DNA of 64,000 nt from JAPLDB01 sp038230515 (GCA_038230515.1 JBBRND010000009.1:62001-126000); one strand, 5' to 3'. Shown: positions 1-9,900, numbered from the stretch's first letter. The notes: a model not told the origin generated them from the sequence alone. A program made the numbers and translations.

Positions 1-131
1 GCTTTAATATCGGAAGTGCCTGTAAGCGTTGCATAGTTAAATCCAAACTGCGGACCGAATAAAAATTGAGCTGAGGATTTGGAAACCGATAAACCCAGCG
101 CGATAATAAATACAATAAATATCTTTCTCAT
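1..131 (-). CDS. N-terminal part of a secreted, probable outer-membrane beta-barrel protein (runs off the window)
   Basis: Only the first 43 or so codons are present. They begin MRKIFIVFIIALGLSVS, a typical signal peptide with a positively charged start, a hydrophobic core and a likely cut after SSAQ. The mature start FLFGPQFGFNYATLTG resembles the first strand of small PorT-like or OmpW-like barrels of Bacteroidota, in which a glycine-aromatic strand follows the signal. That family assignment is an inference from very little sequence. The gene is divergent from the one at 262, with about 130 bases between them that could hold both promoters. Confidence 0.6.
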   Translation of the reverse strand, partial: MRKIFIVFIIALGLSVSKSSAQFLFGPQFGFNYATLTGTSDIK

Positions 132-261
132 AAGTGATTTTTTTTAGCCCGATAAAGGTAAAGGTTTTACTTCTGATGTGAATAAAGAATCATGCCGTTT
201 GTAATTTGTTGTTCATCTTGCAGATACTTTCTTCTTACCTTAGCCCTGAAATTAATATTAT

Positions 262-858
262 ATGATGCGTCTTTTTCTCTCCCTCGCTTTTCTCTTCGTT
301 TCATTCACTTCGAATGCGCAGGACAAAATTCTTCTCATCAATGGAAAAGTAATTGAAGTAAAAAGTGTTGACGTGATCGGCAACACGATTGCTTACCACA
401 CTCTCAAAAGAGACAAACCCAGAAAAATAAATCCGGAACGCGTCTTTTCTATTCAGCATACAGACGGCACTGAACGCATAGTGTACGTTTCCGATCCACT
501 TGATCCGAGCGACTTCAAACCGGAAGAAATGCGGATGTTTATTAAAGGCGAACAGGAGGCAAACATGTATCACAGAACCATTCCTCATGAAATTGCTGCC
601 GCAGCAATTGGTGCGGGCGCGGGCTTGCTCACCATTTACGGGTTGATAATACCTGCACTTTATTCCACGGTAGCAGGAAGTTTCTCTCCGAACATTGAGC
701 GCTGCAAAGTTTCTGATCCTGCGTTGAAAAATGATTTGAGCTTCAGAGAGGGGTATGAAAAAAGATGCCGCGATAAAAAAATAAGAAACTCGCTCATCTT
801 CGGCTTTGGCGGATTTGCGGTTGGCTTCACTGCGTTTGCAATTTTCCTTCCCAAATAA
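262..858 (+). CDS. Exported membrane-associated protein of unknown function
   Basis: 198 residues. A signal peptide (residues 1-19, ending SNAQ) leads into a short beta-rich domain with the pattern KILLINGKVIEVKSV, common in Bacteroidota proteins that handle a small ligand or lipid. Two hydrophobic segments follow, near residues 111-135 (rich in Ala and Gly) and 177-196. Between them is a hydrophilic loop with two cysteines (ERCKVSD and EKRCRDK). The mature protein is probably anchored in the inner membrane with its first domain in the periplasm. No function is recognised. It lies 6 bases before the next gene and may be co-transcribed with it. Confidence 0.7.
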   Translation: MMRLFLSLAFLFVSFTSNAQDKILLINGKVIEVKSVDVIGNTIAYHTLKRDKPRKINPERVFSIQHTDGTERIVYVSDPLDPSDFKPEEMRMFIKGEQEANMYHRTIPHEIAAAAIGAGAGLLTIYGLIIPALYSTVAGSFSPNIERCKVSDPALKNDLSFREGYEKRCRDKKIRNSLIFGFGGFAVGFTAFAIFLPK

Positions 859-864
859 TTTCTT

Positions 865-1746
865 TTGATCGAAGTTTTCAAAAACCTCTTTCGTTTTCTC
901 GTTTTTCGAAATGTATTTATTGCCTTGTGTGCAGTGTGTATGGTGTGCGAGACACAATGGTTTTTTAAAATACCGCTTCAGATTTTCCCGCTTATCTTTT
1001 TTATTTTCTTCGCCACTTTTTTCGAATACAATTTACATTCTGTTGCGTGGCGGTTATCACTGAGTAAACCGTTTGAAGTTATACATCAGTTGTTTTCAAA
1101 AACGGTCTCCCCTACCCTTCGCTTCTGCATCATCACCGGATTGCTTGGATCGTTAATTACATTTTGTCTATTGAGAAAAGAATGGATGCTTGGATTTTTT
1201 CTGACAGCACTTTTTACACTTGCTTACTCACTACCACTCATTAAACGCAACGGAAAATTTATCAGGATGCGCGAGATTACTTATGTGAAAGTTTTTTCTG
1301 TCGCTTTGGGCTGGAGTTTAATTACAGTCATTGTTCCTTTGCTGCCTTCAGCAAATCTCTTTTCAAGAGAAGAGATCCTGATTATTTTCTTACGGAGGTT
1401 TCTTTTTATTTATGCAATTACAATTCCTTTTGAGATTCGCGACATGGAGCGGGAAAAAAATTACGGCAATGTAAGTTTACCGATGATTTACGGAGTAAAA
1501 ATGATGAAAGTAGTCGGGCTCATCATGCTTTTGTTCTTTTGCCTGCTCAGCGCAATGCAGGAAAAATATTTCTCATTTGATATTGTCAGCCGCAAAGCAA
1601 TTTTTTATCCGCTTGTCATCTCAGCATTATCAGCAGCTTTTCTTATTTTATTTGCATCTGATAAAAAATCAAACTGGTATTTAAAATTCTGGACAGACGG
1701 CACGATGGTTCTACAATTTCTTTTACTACTTTTATTCAATCAATGA
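865..1746 (+). CDS. UbiA-like prenyltransferase family membrane protein
   Basis: 293 residues with about eight transmembrane segments. The UbiA fold is suggested by two polar, metal-binding-like sites between helices: an early NLHSVAWRLSLSK segment and a later IRDMEREKNYGNVSLP segment, which matches the second Asp-rich UbiA motif followed by a Gly and Leu/Ile-Pro. The first canonical NxxxD is degenerate, so the activity may differ from true menaquinone or heme O prenyl transfer. The frame opens with TTG at 865; the first ATG is further in, at about residue 26. It overlaps the next gene by ATGA, so the two are translationally coupled. Membership of the superfamily is fairly likely, the substrate unknown. 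Confidence 0.6.
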   Translation: MIEVFKNLFRFLVFRNVFIALCAVCMVCETQWFFKIPLQIFPLIFFIFFATFFEYNLHSVAWRLSLSKPFEVIHQLFSKTVSPTLRFCIITGLLGSLITFCLLRKEWMLGFFLTALFTLAYSLPLIKRNGKFIRMREITYVKVFSVALGWSLITVIVPLLPSANLFSREEILIIFLRRFLFIYAITIPFEIRDMEREKNYGNVSLPMIYGVKMMKVVGLIMLLFFCLLSAMQEKYFSFDIVSRKAIFYPLVISALSAAFLILFASDKKSNWYLKFWTDGTMVLQFLLLLLFNQ

Positions 1747-2162
1747 AAGAGTACGATCTTAAAGCACTTCAAAAACTCTGTGCTGCCATCCGGGAAGAAG
1801 AGGGTGCGCAGAAATGGCTTGTTGATAACGGCTACCGTGAGTTGTCAGAATTCTGGGATGCGTATGAGAATGTGGAAAAATCTTTTGTGTGGTTGAAGGA
1901 TAACGGATTCATACACTTTGCTGCATTGGTTGATGCTATGAGCGGAAATGAAACCGCTAAGGCATGGTTGATTCAGAATAAATTTGTGACGCTTGGAATC
2001 TTAACTGATGCTGCTGAAGGAAATAAATCTGCTGTTGACTGGCTGATGAAAGCAAGAGAGTCCGGATGGGTAATGGTTGCAAAAGCAATTTACGATTACG
2101 AAAACAAGAAAAAGAAAAAAGGATTCTGGAATATTTTCAGTTTCGGAAATCCGTACTCATGA
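1743..2162 (+). CDS. Small cytoplasmic helical-repeat protein, unknown function
   Basis: 139 residues, no signal peptide or membrane segment. It is built of about three helical units of roughly 33 residues, each with a tryptophan-leucine pair and an asparagine: KWLVDNGYRELSEFWDA, VWLKDNGFIHFAALVDA, AWLIQNKFVTLGILTDA. The C terminus is lysine-rich (KKKKK) and then aromatic. Such units usually form a right-handed alpha solenoid for protein binding; that is inference. The start ATG overlaps the stop of the UbiA-like gene and the stop lies 1 base before the kynureninase start, so the three probably form one operon. Confidence 0.65.
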   Translation: MKEYDLKALQKLCAAIREEEGAQKWLVDNGYRELSEFWDAYENVEKSFVWLKDNGFIHFAALVDAMSGNETAKAWLIQNKFVTLGILTDAAEGNKSAVDWLMKARESGWVMVAKAIYDYENKKKKKGFWNIFSFGNPYS

Positions 2163-2163
2163 T

Positions 2164-3450
2164 ATGCAATCAACCTTTGAAAACACATTAAGCTTTGCAA
2201 AAAGTTTAGACGAGATAGATTCTCTCAAAAATTTTCGTGAGCGTTTTTATTTCCCACTGATGGATGGTAAAGCAGTAATTTACTTTACCGGTAACTCCCT
2301 CGGGCTTCAGCCAAAGCAAACGCAGGATTATATTTTGAGAGAGTTGGAAGATTGGGCGACCTACGGAGTGGAAGGGCATTTTCATGCAGGCATTCCATGG
2401 TATCACTACAAAGAATTTTTAGCTGATTCTGTTGCGCATTTGCTTGGAGCAAAAAAAGAAGAGGTGGTGGTGATGAACTCTCTCACGGTGAATCTGCATC
2501 TTCTTCTTGTTTCATTTTATCGCCCAACAAAAACACAATACAAGATAATTTGCGAGTATGATGCTTTCCCTTCCGATTTATACTCTGTACAATCACAAAC
2601 AAATTTTCATGGGTTCAATCCTGATGATGCTGTCATCTATCTGAAGCCACGCACAGGTGAACATTGCCTTCGCACGGAAGATGTCATCAGAGCAATTGAA
2701 GATGCCGGTGATTCATTGGCAACGGTCATGCTCGGTGCAGTTAATTTTTATACGGGACAATATTTCGAACTTGAAAAAATTTCGGAAGCCGCGCACAAAA
2801 CTGGGGCAACCTGCGGATTTAACCTCGCCCATGCAGCAGGAAATGTATTGATGAAACTTCACGACTGGAATGTTGACTTCGCTTGTTTCTGCAGCTACAA
2901 ATATCTGAATGCAGGCCCGGGTAGTGTGTCGGGAATTTTTGTTCACGAAAAACATTTAGGAAGTAAGTTACCGCAGTTTGCAGGATGGTGGGGCAACGAT
3001 CCGGAAACAAGATTCAAGATGCCAAGAAAATTTGAAGCAGTAAAAGCAGCATCAGCATGGGCATTAAGCAACGATCCTGTTTTAACGATGGCATCATTAA
3101 AATCTTCTCTCGATATTTTTGACGAGGCAGGAATTGAAAACCTAAGAACGAAAAGCGAAATGCTAACAGGGTATCTCGAATTCATTATCGGACAAATCAA
3201 CCTCAAACTTAAAACCCGAAACTTCAAACTTGAAATCATAACTCCAAAAGAAAAAGAAAACCGCGGCTGTCAGCTCAGTATCATCGCACATGGCTTGGGA
3301 AAAGATTTGTTCAATAAACTTACTGAAGCGGGAGTGATGTGCGACTGGCGCGAACCAAATGTAATCCGTGCAGCGCCTGTTCCGTTGTACAATTCGTTTG
3401 AAGATGTATTCAGATTTGGAGAAATACTCGAAAAGCTTTTGCTGAAATAA
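2164..3450 (+). CDS. kynU: Kynureninase
   Basis: 428 residues from the ATG at 2164, just after the preceding stop; a longer in-frame extension upstream is only read-through of the previous gene. Kynureninase splits kynurenine or 3-hydroxykynurenine into alanine plus anthranilate or 3-hydroxyanthranilate with PLP. Family signatures seen: FTGNSLGLQPK near residue 42, MNSLTVNLHLLLVSFYRP, DAFPSD, HDWNVDFAC and the PLP-lysine motif SYKYLNAGPG (Lys about 246). The position that holds the aspartate contacting the PLP ring nitrogen (human Asp250) is Asn here: the motif reads GFNLAHAAGN rather than GFDLAHA, with codon AAC at 2821. It is followed directly by kmo, giving the two central steps of the kynurenine route towards quinolinate and NAD. 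Confidence 0.92.
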   Translation: MQSTFENTLSFAKSLDEIDSLKNFRERFYFPLMDGKAVIYFTGNSLGLQPKQTQDYILRELEDWATYGVEGHFHAGIPWYHYKEFLADSVAHLLGAKKEEVVVMNSLTVNLHLLLVSFYRPTKTQYKIICEYDAFPSDLYSVQSQTNFHGFNPDDAVIYLKPRTGEHCLRTEDVIRAIEDAGDSLATVMLGAVNFYTGQYFELEKISEAAHKTGATCGFNLAHAAGNVLMKLHDWNVDFACFCSYKYLNAGPGSVSGIFVHEKHLGSKLPQFAGWWGNDPETRFKMPRKFEAVKAASAWALSNDPVLTMASLKSSLDIFDEAGIENLRTKSEMLTGYLEFIIGQINLKLKTRNFKLEIITPKEKENRGCQLSIIAHGLGKDLFNKLTEAGVMCDWREPNVIRAAPVPLYNSFEDVFRFGEILEKLLLK

Positions 3451-3453
3451 ATT

Positions 3454-4797
3454 ATGTCACAAAAAAATATTTCCATCATCGGTTCCGGTCTCGTTGGCAG
3501 TTTGCTTTCCATCTATCTTGCAAAGCGCGGATACAAAGTAAATGTGTTCGAACGCAGAGGAGATATGCGCAAAGAAAGAATGATTGCAGGGCGTTCAATC
3601 AATCTTGCGCTAAGCGATCGCGGATGGAAAGGGCTGGAAGCAGTCGGTATTGGTGACGAGATTCGTAAAGTTGCGATACCGATGTACGGAAGAATGATTC
3701 ACACTCTTGCAGGAGAAATAAATTTTCAGCCGTACGGAAAAGATCAGCAGGCAATCTGGAGTGTATCGCGTGGTGGATTGAATTGCGAGCTGATGGATAT
3801 TGCCGAACGAAACGCAAACGTAAAAATTCATTTCAACGAACGCTGTTCTCACATTGACGTCCGCTCCGGAAAAATTGAATTTGAAAATTCAAACACCCTC
3901 GCCAAAAGTTTTCATGAAAGCGATCACATCTTTGGATCTGATGGGGCATTCTCTGCTGTACGTTTGCAGATACAACTGCAAACTGATCGCTTTGAATATT
4001 CTCAGCACTATCTCGAACATGGATATAAAGAGCTATCCATTCCTGCCGGTGAGAACGGGAAATTTCTTCTTGAGAAAAACGCTTTGCACATCTGGCCCCG
4101 TGGCGGATACATGCTCATCGCGCTTCCGAATATGGACGGCAGTTTTACTTGTACTTTATTCTTTCCGTTTGAAGGCGAACACTCTTTCGCGGCAATGCGT
4201 GATAAACCTAACGTAAAAAAATTCTTTGAAGAAATTTTTCCGGACGCTGTTCCGCTTATGCCAACTCTTGAAGAAGATTTCTTCAACAATCCAACGGGCT
4301 CGCTCGTTACTGTTCGCTGCTCTCCGTGGAATTACAATGACAAACTTCTTCTCATTGGTGATGCTGCTCACGCCATCGTTCCTTTCTACGGACAAGGCAT
4401 GAACTGCGGCTTTGAGGACTGCCGCATCTTTGACGAAATGCTCCACGAACATTCCGACTGGAACGAATTGTTTTCAAAGTTCGAAAAATCGCGTAAGCTA
4501 AACTCTGATGCCATTGCTGACATGGCGGTAGATAACTTCATTGAGATGCGCGACCTTGTTGGCGATAAAAAATTTCTTCTCCGAAAAAAGATCGAAGCGC
4601 TCATCAATCAGAAATACCCTGAGCAATGGACTCCTCAATATTCGCTTGTTACTTTCTCTCCTGACGTTCCGTATTCCGAAGCACAGCGTTTGGGCAGGAA
4701 CCACAACACAGTAATGAACCGAGTGATGGAAATTCCTGACATCGAAAAAAAATGGAACACTCCGGAAGTGGAACAGCTTATTTTATCAATGCTTTAG
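3454..4797 (+). CDS. kmo: Kynurenine 3-monooxygenase
   Basis: 447 residues. It is a flavoprotein hydroxylase that adds an oxygen to L-kynurenine using NADPH. The N-terminal Rossmann FAD motif GSGLVGSLLSIYLAKRG is at residues 8-24. The family-specific GRSINLALSDRGW follows, and the second FAD motif LLIGDAAHAIVPFYGQGMNCGFEDC lies near residue 300. The C-terminal part, normally a membrane-contacting helix in the eukaryotic enzyme, is short and soluble-looking, as in bacterial forms. It starts 4 bases after the kynU stop, so the genes are co-transcribed and the enzymes act in sequence. All key motifs appear intact. Confidence 0.93.
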   Translation: MSQKNISIIGSGLVGSLLSIYLAKRGYKVNVFERRGDMRKERMIAGRSINLALSDRGWKGLEAVGIGDEIRKVAIPMYGRMIHTLAGEINFQPYGKDQQAIWSVSRGGLNCELMDIAERNANVKIHFNERCSHIDVRSGKIEFENSNTLAKSFHESDHIFGSDGAFSAVRLQIQLQTDRFEYSQHYLEHGYKELSIPAGENGKFLLEKNALHIWPRGGYMLIALPNMDGSFTCTLFFPFEGEHSFAAMRDKPNVKKFFEEIFPDAVPLMPTLEEDFFNNPTGSLVTVRCSPWNYNDKLLLIGDAAHAIVPFYGQGMNCGFEDCRIFDEMLHEHSDWNELFSKFEKSRKLNSDAIADMAVDNFIEMRDLVGDKKFLLRKKIEALINQKYPEQWTPQYSLVTFSPDVPYSEAQRLGRNHNTVMNRVMEIPDIEKKWNTPEVEQLILSML

Positions 4798-4924
4798 ATT
4801 TAAAGTTAATTAGGTTAAAAGTGTTGATTAAGTTAATTGAGGAAATCTGCGGACTGCCTTAGTTAACTCAACCAACTCTCTCTCTCTCTACCTACTCCCC
4901 AAAAAAAGTTATCTTCGCACTCTC

Positions 4925-4951
4925 ATCCCGAACACCATCGGGATTTCTTTT
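4925..4951 (+). terminator. Hairpin with T-rich tail just before der
   Basis: A 7-bp GC-rich stem (ATCCCGA / TCGGGAT, positions 4925-4931 and 4938-4944) with a 6-base loop is followed by TTCTTTTT. It ends about 10 bases before the der start codon. It fits an intrinsic terminator of the kyn operon, but it is close enough to the der ribosome site that it could also affect der translation. A longer imperfect AT-rich inverted repeat lies upstream around 4830-4870. Confidence 0.55.
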
Positions 4952-4960
4952 TCTCATACC

Positions 4961-6283
4961 ATGTCAAACATCGTAGCAATAGTCGGTCGCCCGAACGTAG
5001 GTAAAAGCACCCTCTTCAACCGCTTAATCGAAAGCCGCCAGGCAATTGTAGATGAGCAAAGCGGAGTTACGCGCGACCGCCACTACGGCTTTGCCGACTG
5101 GGGCGGAAAATCTTTTTCCGTAATAGACACAGGCGGTTACGTGCGCGGAAGCGATGACATCTTTGAAGGAGAAATCCGCAAGCAGGTAGAAGTAGCTATT
5201 GAAGAAGCAACTGCTATCCTCTTTGTAGTGGACGTAGAAAGCGGCATCACCGACCTTGATGATGCAGTTGTAAAAATGCTTCGCAAGTCAAAGAAAAAAG
5301 TTTTTCTCGTAGTCAACAAAGTGGACAACCCGCAGCGCGATGCAGCCGCGTCAGAGTTTTACAAATTCGGATTGGGCGAACCCTACTCCCTCTCCTCGCT
5401 CAGCGGAAGCGGCACAGGCGAACTGCTTGACGACCTCATCAAAGAATTTCCTGAAACGGCTATTGATCCCAACGAAGGTCTTCCTAAGTTCGCCATCATC
5501 GGTCAGCCGAATGTTGGCAAGTCATCGTTGCTCAACATGCTCGTAGGCGAAGAGCGGAGCATCGTAACACCTATTGCAGGCACCACGCGCGACACCATTA
5601 ACAAACGCTACAATAAATACGGTCACGATTTCGTACTCGTGGACACAGCCGGCATCCGCAGAAAAGCGCGCGTAAAAGAAGACCTCGAATTTTATTCCGT
5701 GCTTCGTTCCCTGCGCGCCATCGAAGATTCCGATGTATGCCTCTTCATGATAGACGCGCAAAGCGGAATGAATGCGCAAGACCTTGCCATCTTTCACCTC
5801 ATCGAAAAAAACCGTAAGGGGGTAGTCATCATCGTGAACAAGTGGGACCTTATGGAAAAAGATCAGGACTCGGTGAAGAAATTCACCGAAACCATCCTCG
5901 AAAAAATTACTCCCTTTAAAGATGTGCCGATTCTTTTCACCAGCGTAAAAACAAAACAGCGCATCCAGAAAACATTGGAGACAGCCGTTGAAGTTTTCAC
6001 TCACCGCAAAGTACACATCCCCACCTCAAAACTTAACGATGTTATGCTCCCCATCATTGAGCGCACCCCACCGCCTGCCACCAAAGGCAAGTACATCAAA
6101 ATAAAATACGTTACACAACTGCCTACACACACACCGCAGTTCGCTTTTTTCTGCAACCTGCCGCAATACGTAAACGCATCGTACATCCGCTTCATCGAAA
6201 ACCAGATGCGCACGCATTTTCCGCTTAGCGGAGTACCCATCGAAATCTACTTCCGAAGTAAAATTAAAAAGGAAAACGATTGA
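4961..6283 (+). CDS. der: Ribosome biogenesis GTPase Der (EngA)
   Basis: 440 residues, the normal length. It has the tandem GTPase arrangement unique to Der: first P-loop GRPNVGKS (residues 8-15) with DTGG and NKVD motifs, second P-loop GQPNVGKS (near 180) with DTAGIRRK and NKWD, then the C-terminal KH-like domain containing ERTPPPATKGKYIKIKYVTQ. Der acts in maturation of the 50S ribosomal subunit and is essential in most bacteria. It stands alone on the + strand and converges on the secreted protein gene ending at 6930, with a minisatellite between them. Confidence 0.97.
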   Translation: MSNIVAIVGRPNVGKSTLFNRLIESRQAIVDEQSGVTRDRHYGFADWGGKSFSVIDTGGYVRGSDDIFEGEIRKQVEVAIEEATAILFVVDVESGITDLDDAVVKMLRKSKKKVFLVVNKVDNPQRDAAASEFYKFGLGEPYSLSSLSGSGTGELLDDLIKEFPETAIDPNEGLPKFAIIGQPNVGKSSLLNMLVGEERSIVTPIAGTTRDTINKRYNKYGHDFVLVDTAGIRRKARVKEDLEFYSVLRSLRAIEDSDVCLFMIDAQSGMNAQDLAIFHLIEKNRKGVVIIVNKWDLMEKDQDSVKKFTETILEKITPFKDVPILFTSVKTKQRIQKTLETAVEVFTHRKVHIPTSKLNDVMLPIIERTPPPATKGKYIKIKYVTQLPTHTPQFAFFCNLPQYVNASYIRFIENQMRTHFPLSGVPIEIYFRSKIKKEND

Positions 6284-6363
6284 GGTGTTTTAAGGATGTG
6301 TCACTCCGACTATATGGACGAAAATGACATAAAGTGTGAATTTAAGCTAAAAGTAGATTTATG

Positions 6364-6594
6364 GTAGCTTGTCAGAGCCTTGGGGTAGCTTGTCGGAGCT
6401 TTGTGAAAATGAATCAGAGCCTTGGGGTAACCTGTCGGAGTCTTGGGAAAGTCATTCAGAGTGTTGGGGTAGCTTGTCGGAGCTTTTTTAAAATGAATCA
6501 GAGCCTTGTGGTAGCTTGTCTGAACCTTGGGAAAATCATTCAGAGTGTTATGGTAGCTTGTCGGAGCTTTGGGAAAGTGATTCAGAGCCATGGG
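6364..6594. repeat. Minisatellite of eleven 21-bp units in an alternating A/B pattern
   Basis: Eleven imperfect units of exactly 21 bp sit end to end. Type A resembles GTAGCTTGTCGGAGCTTTGG and type B resembles AAAATGAATCAGAGCCTTGG, and they mostly alternate, making a 42-bp higher-order period. Because 21 is a multiple of three, open frames run through on both strands (heptads such as VACRSLG on + and PTSYHKA on minus), but neither has a convincing start signal. It lies between the convergent genes der and the 6930-10067 protein. I treat it as non-coding. Confidence 0.9.
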
Positions 6595-6790
6595 TAAAGG
6601 GCAATGTCGTTTTATTTAAGGATTTATCATGCTAAAAGTAAAGACCTTGTTTGTATTTGAAACCTTAGTAGAAAAAGTTCCTAAAGTCAATCAACCTTAT
6701 TACCTTAATCGGTGAGCCACTCTCATTTTTTGAATAAGGCAATAAGAATAAGGTTGAGTATGGCTTTGAATTTTATTTCTACTAAGGTTA

Positions 6791-6868
6791 AAAAAGGTAA
6801 AAATTTTTACCTTTTTCTGAATTGAACTTAACTAAATGCATCACCAGTGCCTCCGGCACTTGTGATGC
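6791..6868. terminator. Two hairpins between convergent genes
   Basis: Positions 6791-6816 form a perfect 26-base palindrome with stem AAAAAGGTAAAAA, A-rich on one side and T-rich on the other, so it can act as a terminator in both directions. Positions 6838-6868 form a second hairpin, a 14-bp stem (GCATCACCAGTGCC) with one mismatch and a 3-base loop. Der transcripts arrive from the left and the secreted protein gene from the right. The remaining bases from 6600 to 6790 hold nothing I can identify apart from AT-rich short inverted repeats. Confidence 0.5.
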
Positions 6869-6929
6869 GGAATAAAATCAGCAATTAGATTACTTAATTT
6901 GCGAACTAAATAGATAATCTTAAAGGAAA

Positions 6930-9900
6930 TTACTCAACCACTAATCTGGCTTTAAATTCCTTGTCTTCTAAATGAAGCGCAACCATGTAAATCCCTTTGC
7001 CTATTCCATCAAGCTTTATCGAAATAAAATTCTTCCCGGAAATTGCTTTATCATTTTCTTCCAAAAGTATTCTTCCTGTTATATCTCTAAGTTGCATGAC
7101 GTAATACCCGGCATCATGCGTTGTAAAGGAAAGCGTAACGTTTTTATCAGCAGGATTGGGATACAAACTGAATCCGTTTTTGGCGTTTGCAGTTTCATCT
7201 ATGGTTGTGCAGATGCTTACGTTCACAATATGCTGGGAAGCGTTGCTACACCCTACGGAATCAGTATATGAATAAGTGATTATAGAATTGCCGAGCGGAG
7301 CTAAAGAAGGATTAAAAACATTTCCTGCTATACCCGCCCCGCTGAATGTGCCACCGGCAGGAGTTCCGGTAAGTGTGCTTGGGGCGCTCACGGTGCAAAC
7401 GCTGTCCATAAGACCGGTGAAACTTACAACAGGAAGTGCAGGAGGATGGAAGAGAACAGAGTCGGAAGCGACACCATTCACAACTACTACCAGCCAATAA
7501 TCTCCACCGGGTAAAGCGATAGGAAGTGTGAAGTTGGCAGTATCAGCTAAGGATCCTGTCATCACATCCGTTCTGTTCCAGTTAGAGGTGCGGCAGTAAT
7601 AAATATTTCCGCCAGCGCGTAATCTTACAAGCGGATAGTTGGTAGCCATTTGCCAGTCGTCACCATAGGCAGCGCCTTCTGTGATTCCGTTGAAGAGAGT
7701 TCCCGTAATTGTAAATGAGTTACAAGTGATCTGTATAACACTGCTGATGGTTGGCTTTGCCGATGCAAGCGGTGCTCCTGAAGGAGTGTAGGTATAATAT
7801 TGTCTTCCGATGGCACTGTCCTGTTGATTAGAATAGAGAACATTCCCATCAGGCAACAAGAGCATGTTTGTCTGGTAACATGCAATGGGCAATGAAGGGC
7901 TACCATCCGGAGCTGAGATTGGTGTGAAGGAATTAGAAAGATAATTGAACTCGAAGAAAACTGTAGGGGTAACAAAAATAGAAGATCCATCAACGGGAGC
8001 GGGAGCAACAGAGCAGAGAATTTTTCCATTCACCATTATGGCAGCGGGAGCATCGGGAGTTCCGTAGTTGCCGGGAATATCAGGACCTGCTGTCCACACA
8101 CCCGGAGTTGTATTTCCGGAAGGGGCGTAATATGCAGTGTGTCCGGTAGCACCAAGGAAGAAAACATTTCCATTGGGCAACAAAAGACCAGCACCGGTTT
8201 CAGAACCGAAGTCATCGTAGAGCCGCACGGGAACATTTCCATCGGGAATCCATTGGTTTAAGGAAGGGATATATCGGGCAGAAGTTGTATCGGGCATGTT
8301 CACCATTAAAACACTTTGGTCAGGAAGTTTTACCCACGATGATTCGTTATGACTGCCGAGGCATGAAGGACCGCCTACATAGGTATTGGTCACGGGATCA
8401 TAAATATCGCAGAGCACAGGACCTGCCTGATTGACCAATGCCTGAAGTAATTTTCCATCGGGAAGAATTTCTGAATTTGCATCACTAATGCGTTGCCCTT
8501 GCGGAGGAGTTACAGTCCAGGTATTGGTCAGCGGATCATAAATTTCGCCAAGCGAACCACCCGTGCCATATTCGCCACCTGCTACATAGACGCGGGCATC
8601 CTGCAGTACCTGTGTTGAGAAATAAAGACGGGAGTCAAACATGGGCGTAAGTTGAGACCACGTTCCGTTTGCATAGCTACCATGAATATCGGGCGTAAGT
8701 TTATCCCATGTAGTTCCGATTCCGTCTGTTCCACCGAGATCCGTTTTTGCCATCACCGTTCCGTCAGAAAGTAAAATCATTACTCCGGCATTTTGATCGG
8801 GCGCTAAACTTGTGACCGGAGTCCAGAATCCGAGTTCAGTAACGATCTGATAGCCGTTCGGACAAGTTACGGAAGGAGTTCTAACCCCCATTGTTCCCGA
8901 TCCTGTTATCTGAGTGCAACATCCTCTCAACGAATCATTCAGAATTGCATTGCCGGCAACCGTGTATGCAATCCAAAAGTAATTTATCCCGAATAACAAA
9001 GTAGCGGAACCATTTACAGAATACGTTCCGTTCGGATTGTTAATTGTAGAACCAAATTGTGTTGCATTGGAGAACGAGTTGCTCGTGCCAGTGAAATAAA
9101 CTTTTGCATTTACTATGTCTGTAGCAGCATCAGTGCAGCCGTTTGTTGAGAGAGCTAAGCCGGTAACATTAAAAGGTAAAAGAGATCCGAACGTTTCTAC
9201 CTGAACTTTTAACAGTTGAGTGGTGGAATTGCGCCCAACTCCCTGCATGTTATTTACAAAAGAAGTAGTGCCAGAAATAAAAATCATCGGTGTTGGAGGA
9301 ACCGGAGTCCAAGTGTAGGTTAATCCAAGAGGAGGAATGTTGGTGGATGACATTTCGCAAACATCGGAGAGTAAAGTTCCCAAAGCTGATGCAGTCCATG
9401 TATTGGTTCCATTGGTTACGCTTCTGATATTGAAATCACTTCCTGAAGCACCGAGCAACCCTACATCTCCCGCATCATTTGGATTGTCCTGACAGTTGCT
9501 GGGTCCCATTGAAGTTGCGTCAGTAGAATTTCCCCAGACTACCTGAATAGAATTATCGTTTTCATTCAGAATAATCTGGAACGTCCAGCTATCAGCTCCA
9601 CCAAGATTCCAGTGGTCGCAATCAGTCCACTGAACCACAAATTGCCTGTTGGGTGTGACTCCTCTGGTAGCATAAGAAATAGTAGAACCGGCATTGCCAA
9701 CCAAATCAGTAGCATATCCCGCTATGGAATTAAACGGACTTCCCTGCAAACCACAATAACCCGCACCGGTGAGTCCGCCTAATGTAATGTAGCCATTGGT
9801 AGTTACATCTACTGTTGTGTATTGAATGTTGTTGTAAGTAAATGCAAACGGAATGGTAAGAAGTCCGGAATTTAAATCGTCCCAAGTTCCGGTAAAGAGT

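Noticed and set aside
301..957. Long minus-strand open frame opposite the first two genes
   Set aside because: It is a shadow: no signal, low-complexity composition, and the + strand proteins have a signal peptide and membrane helices.
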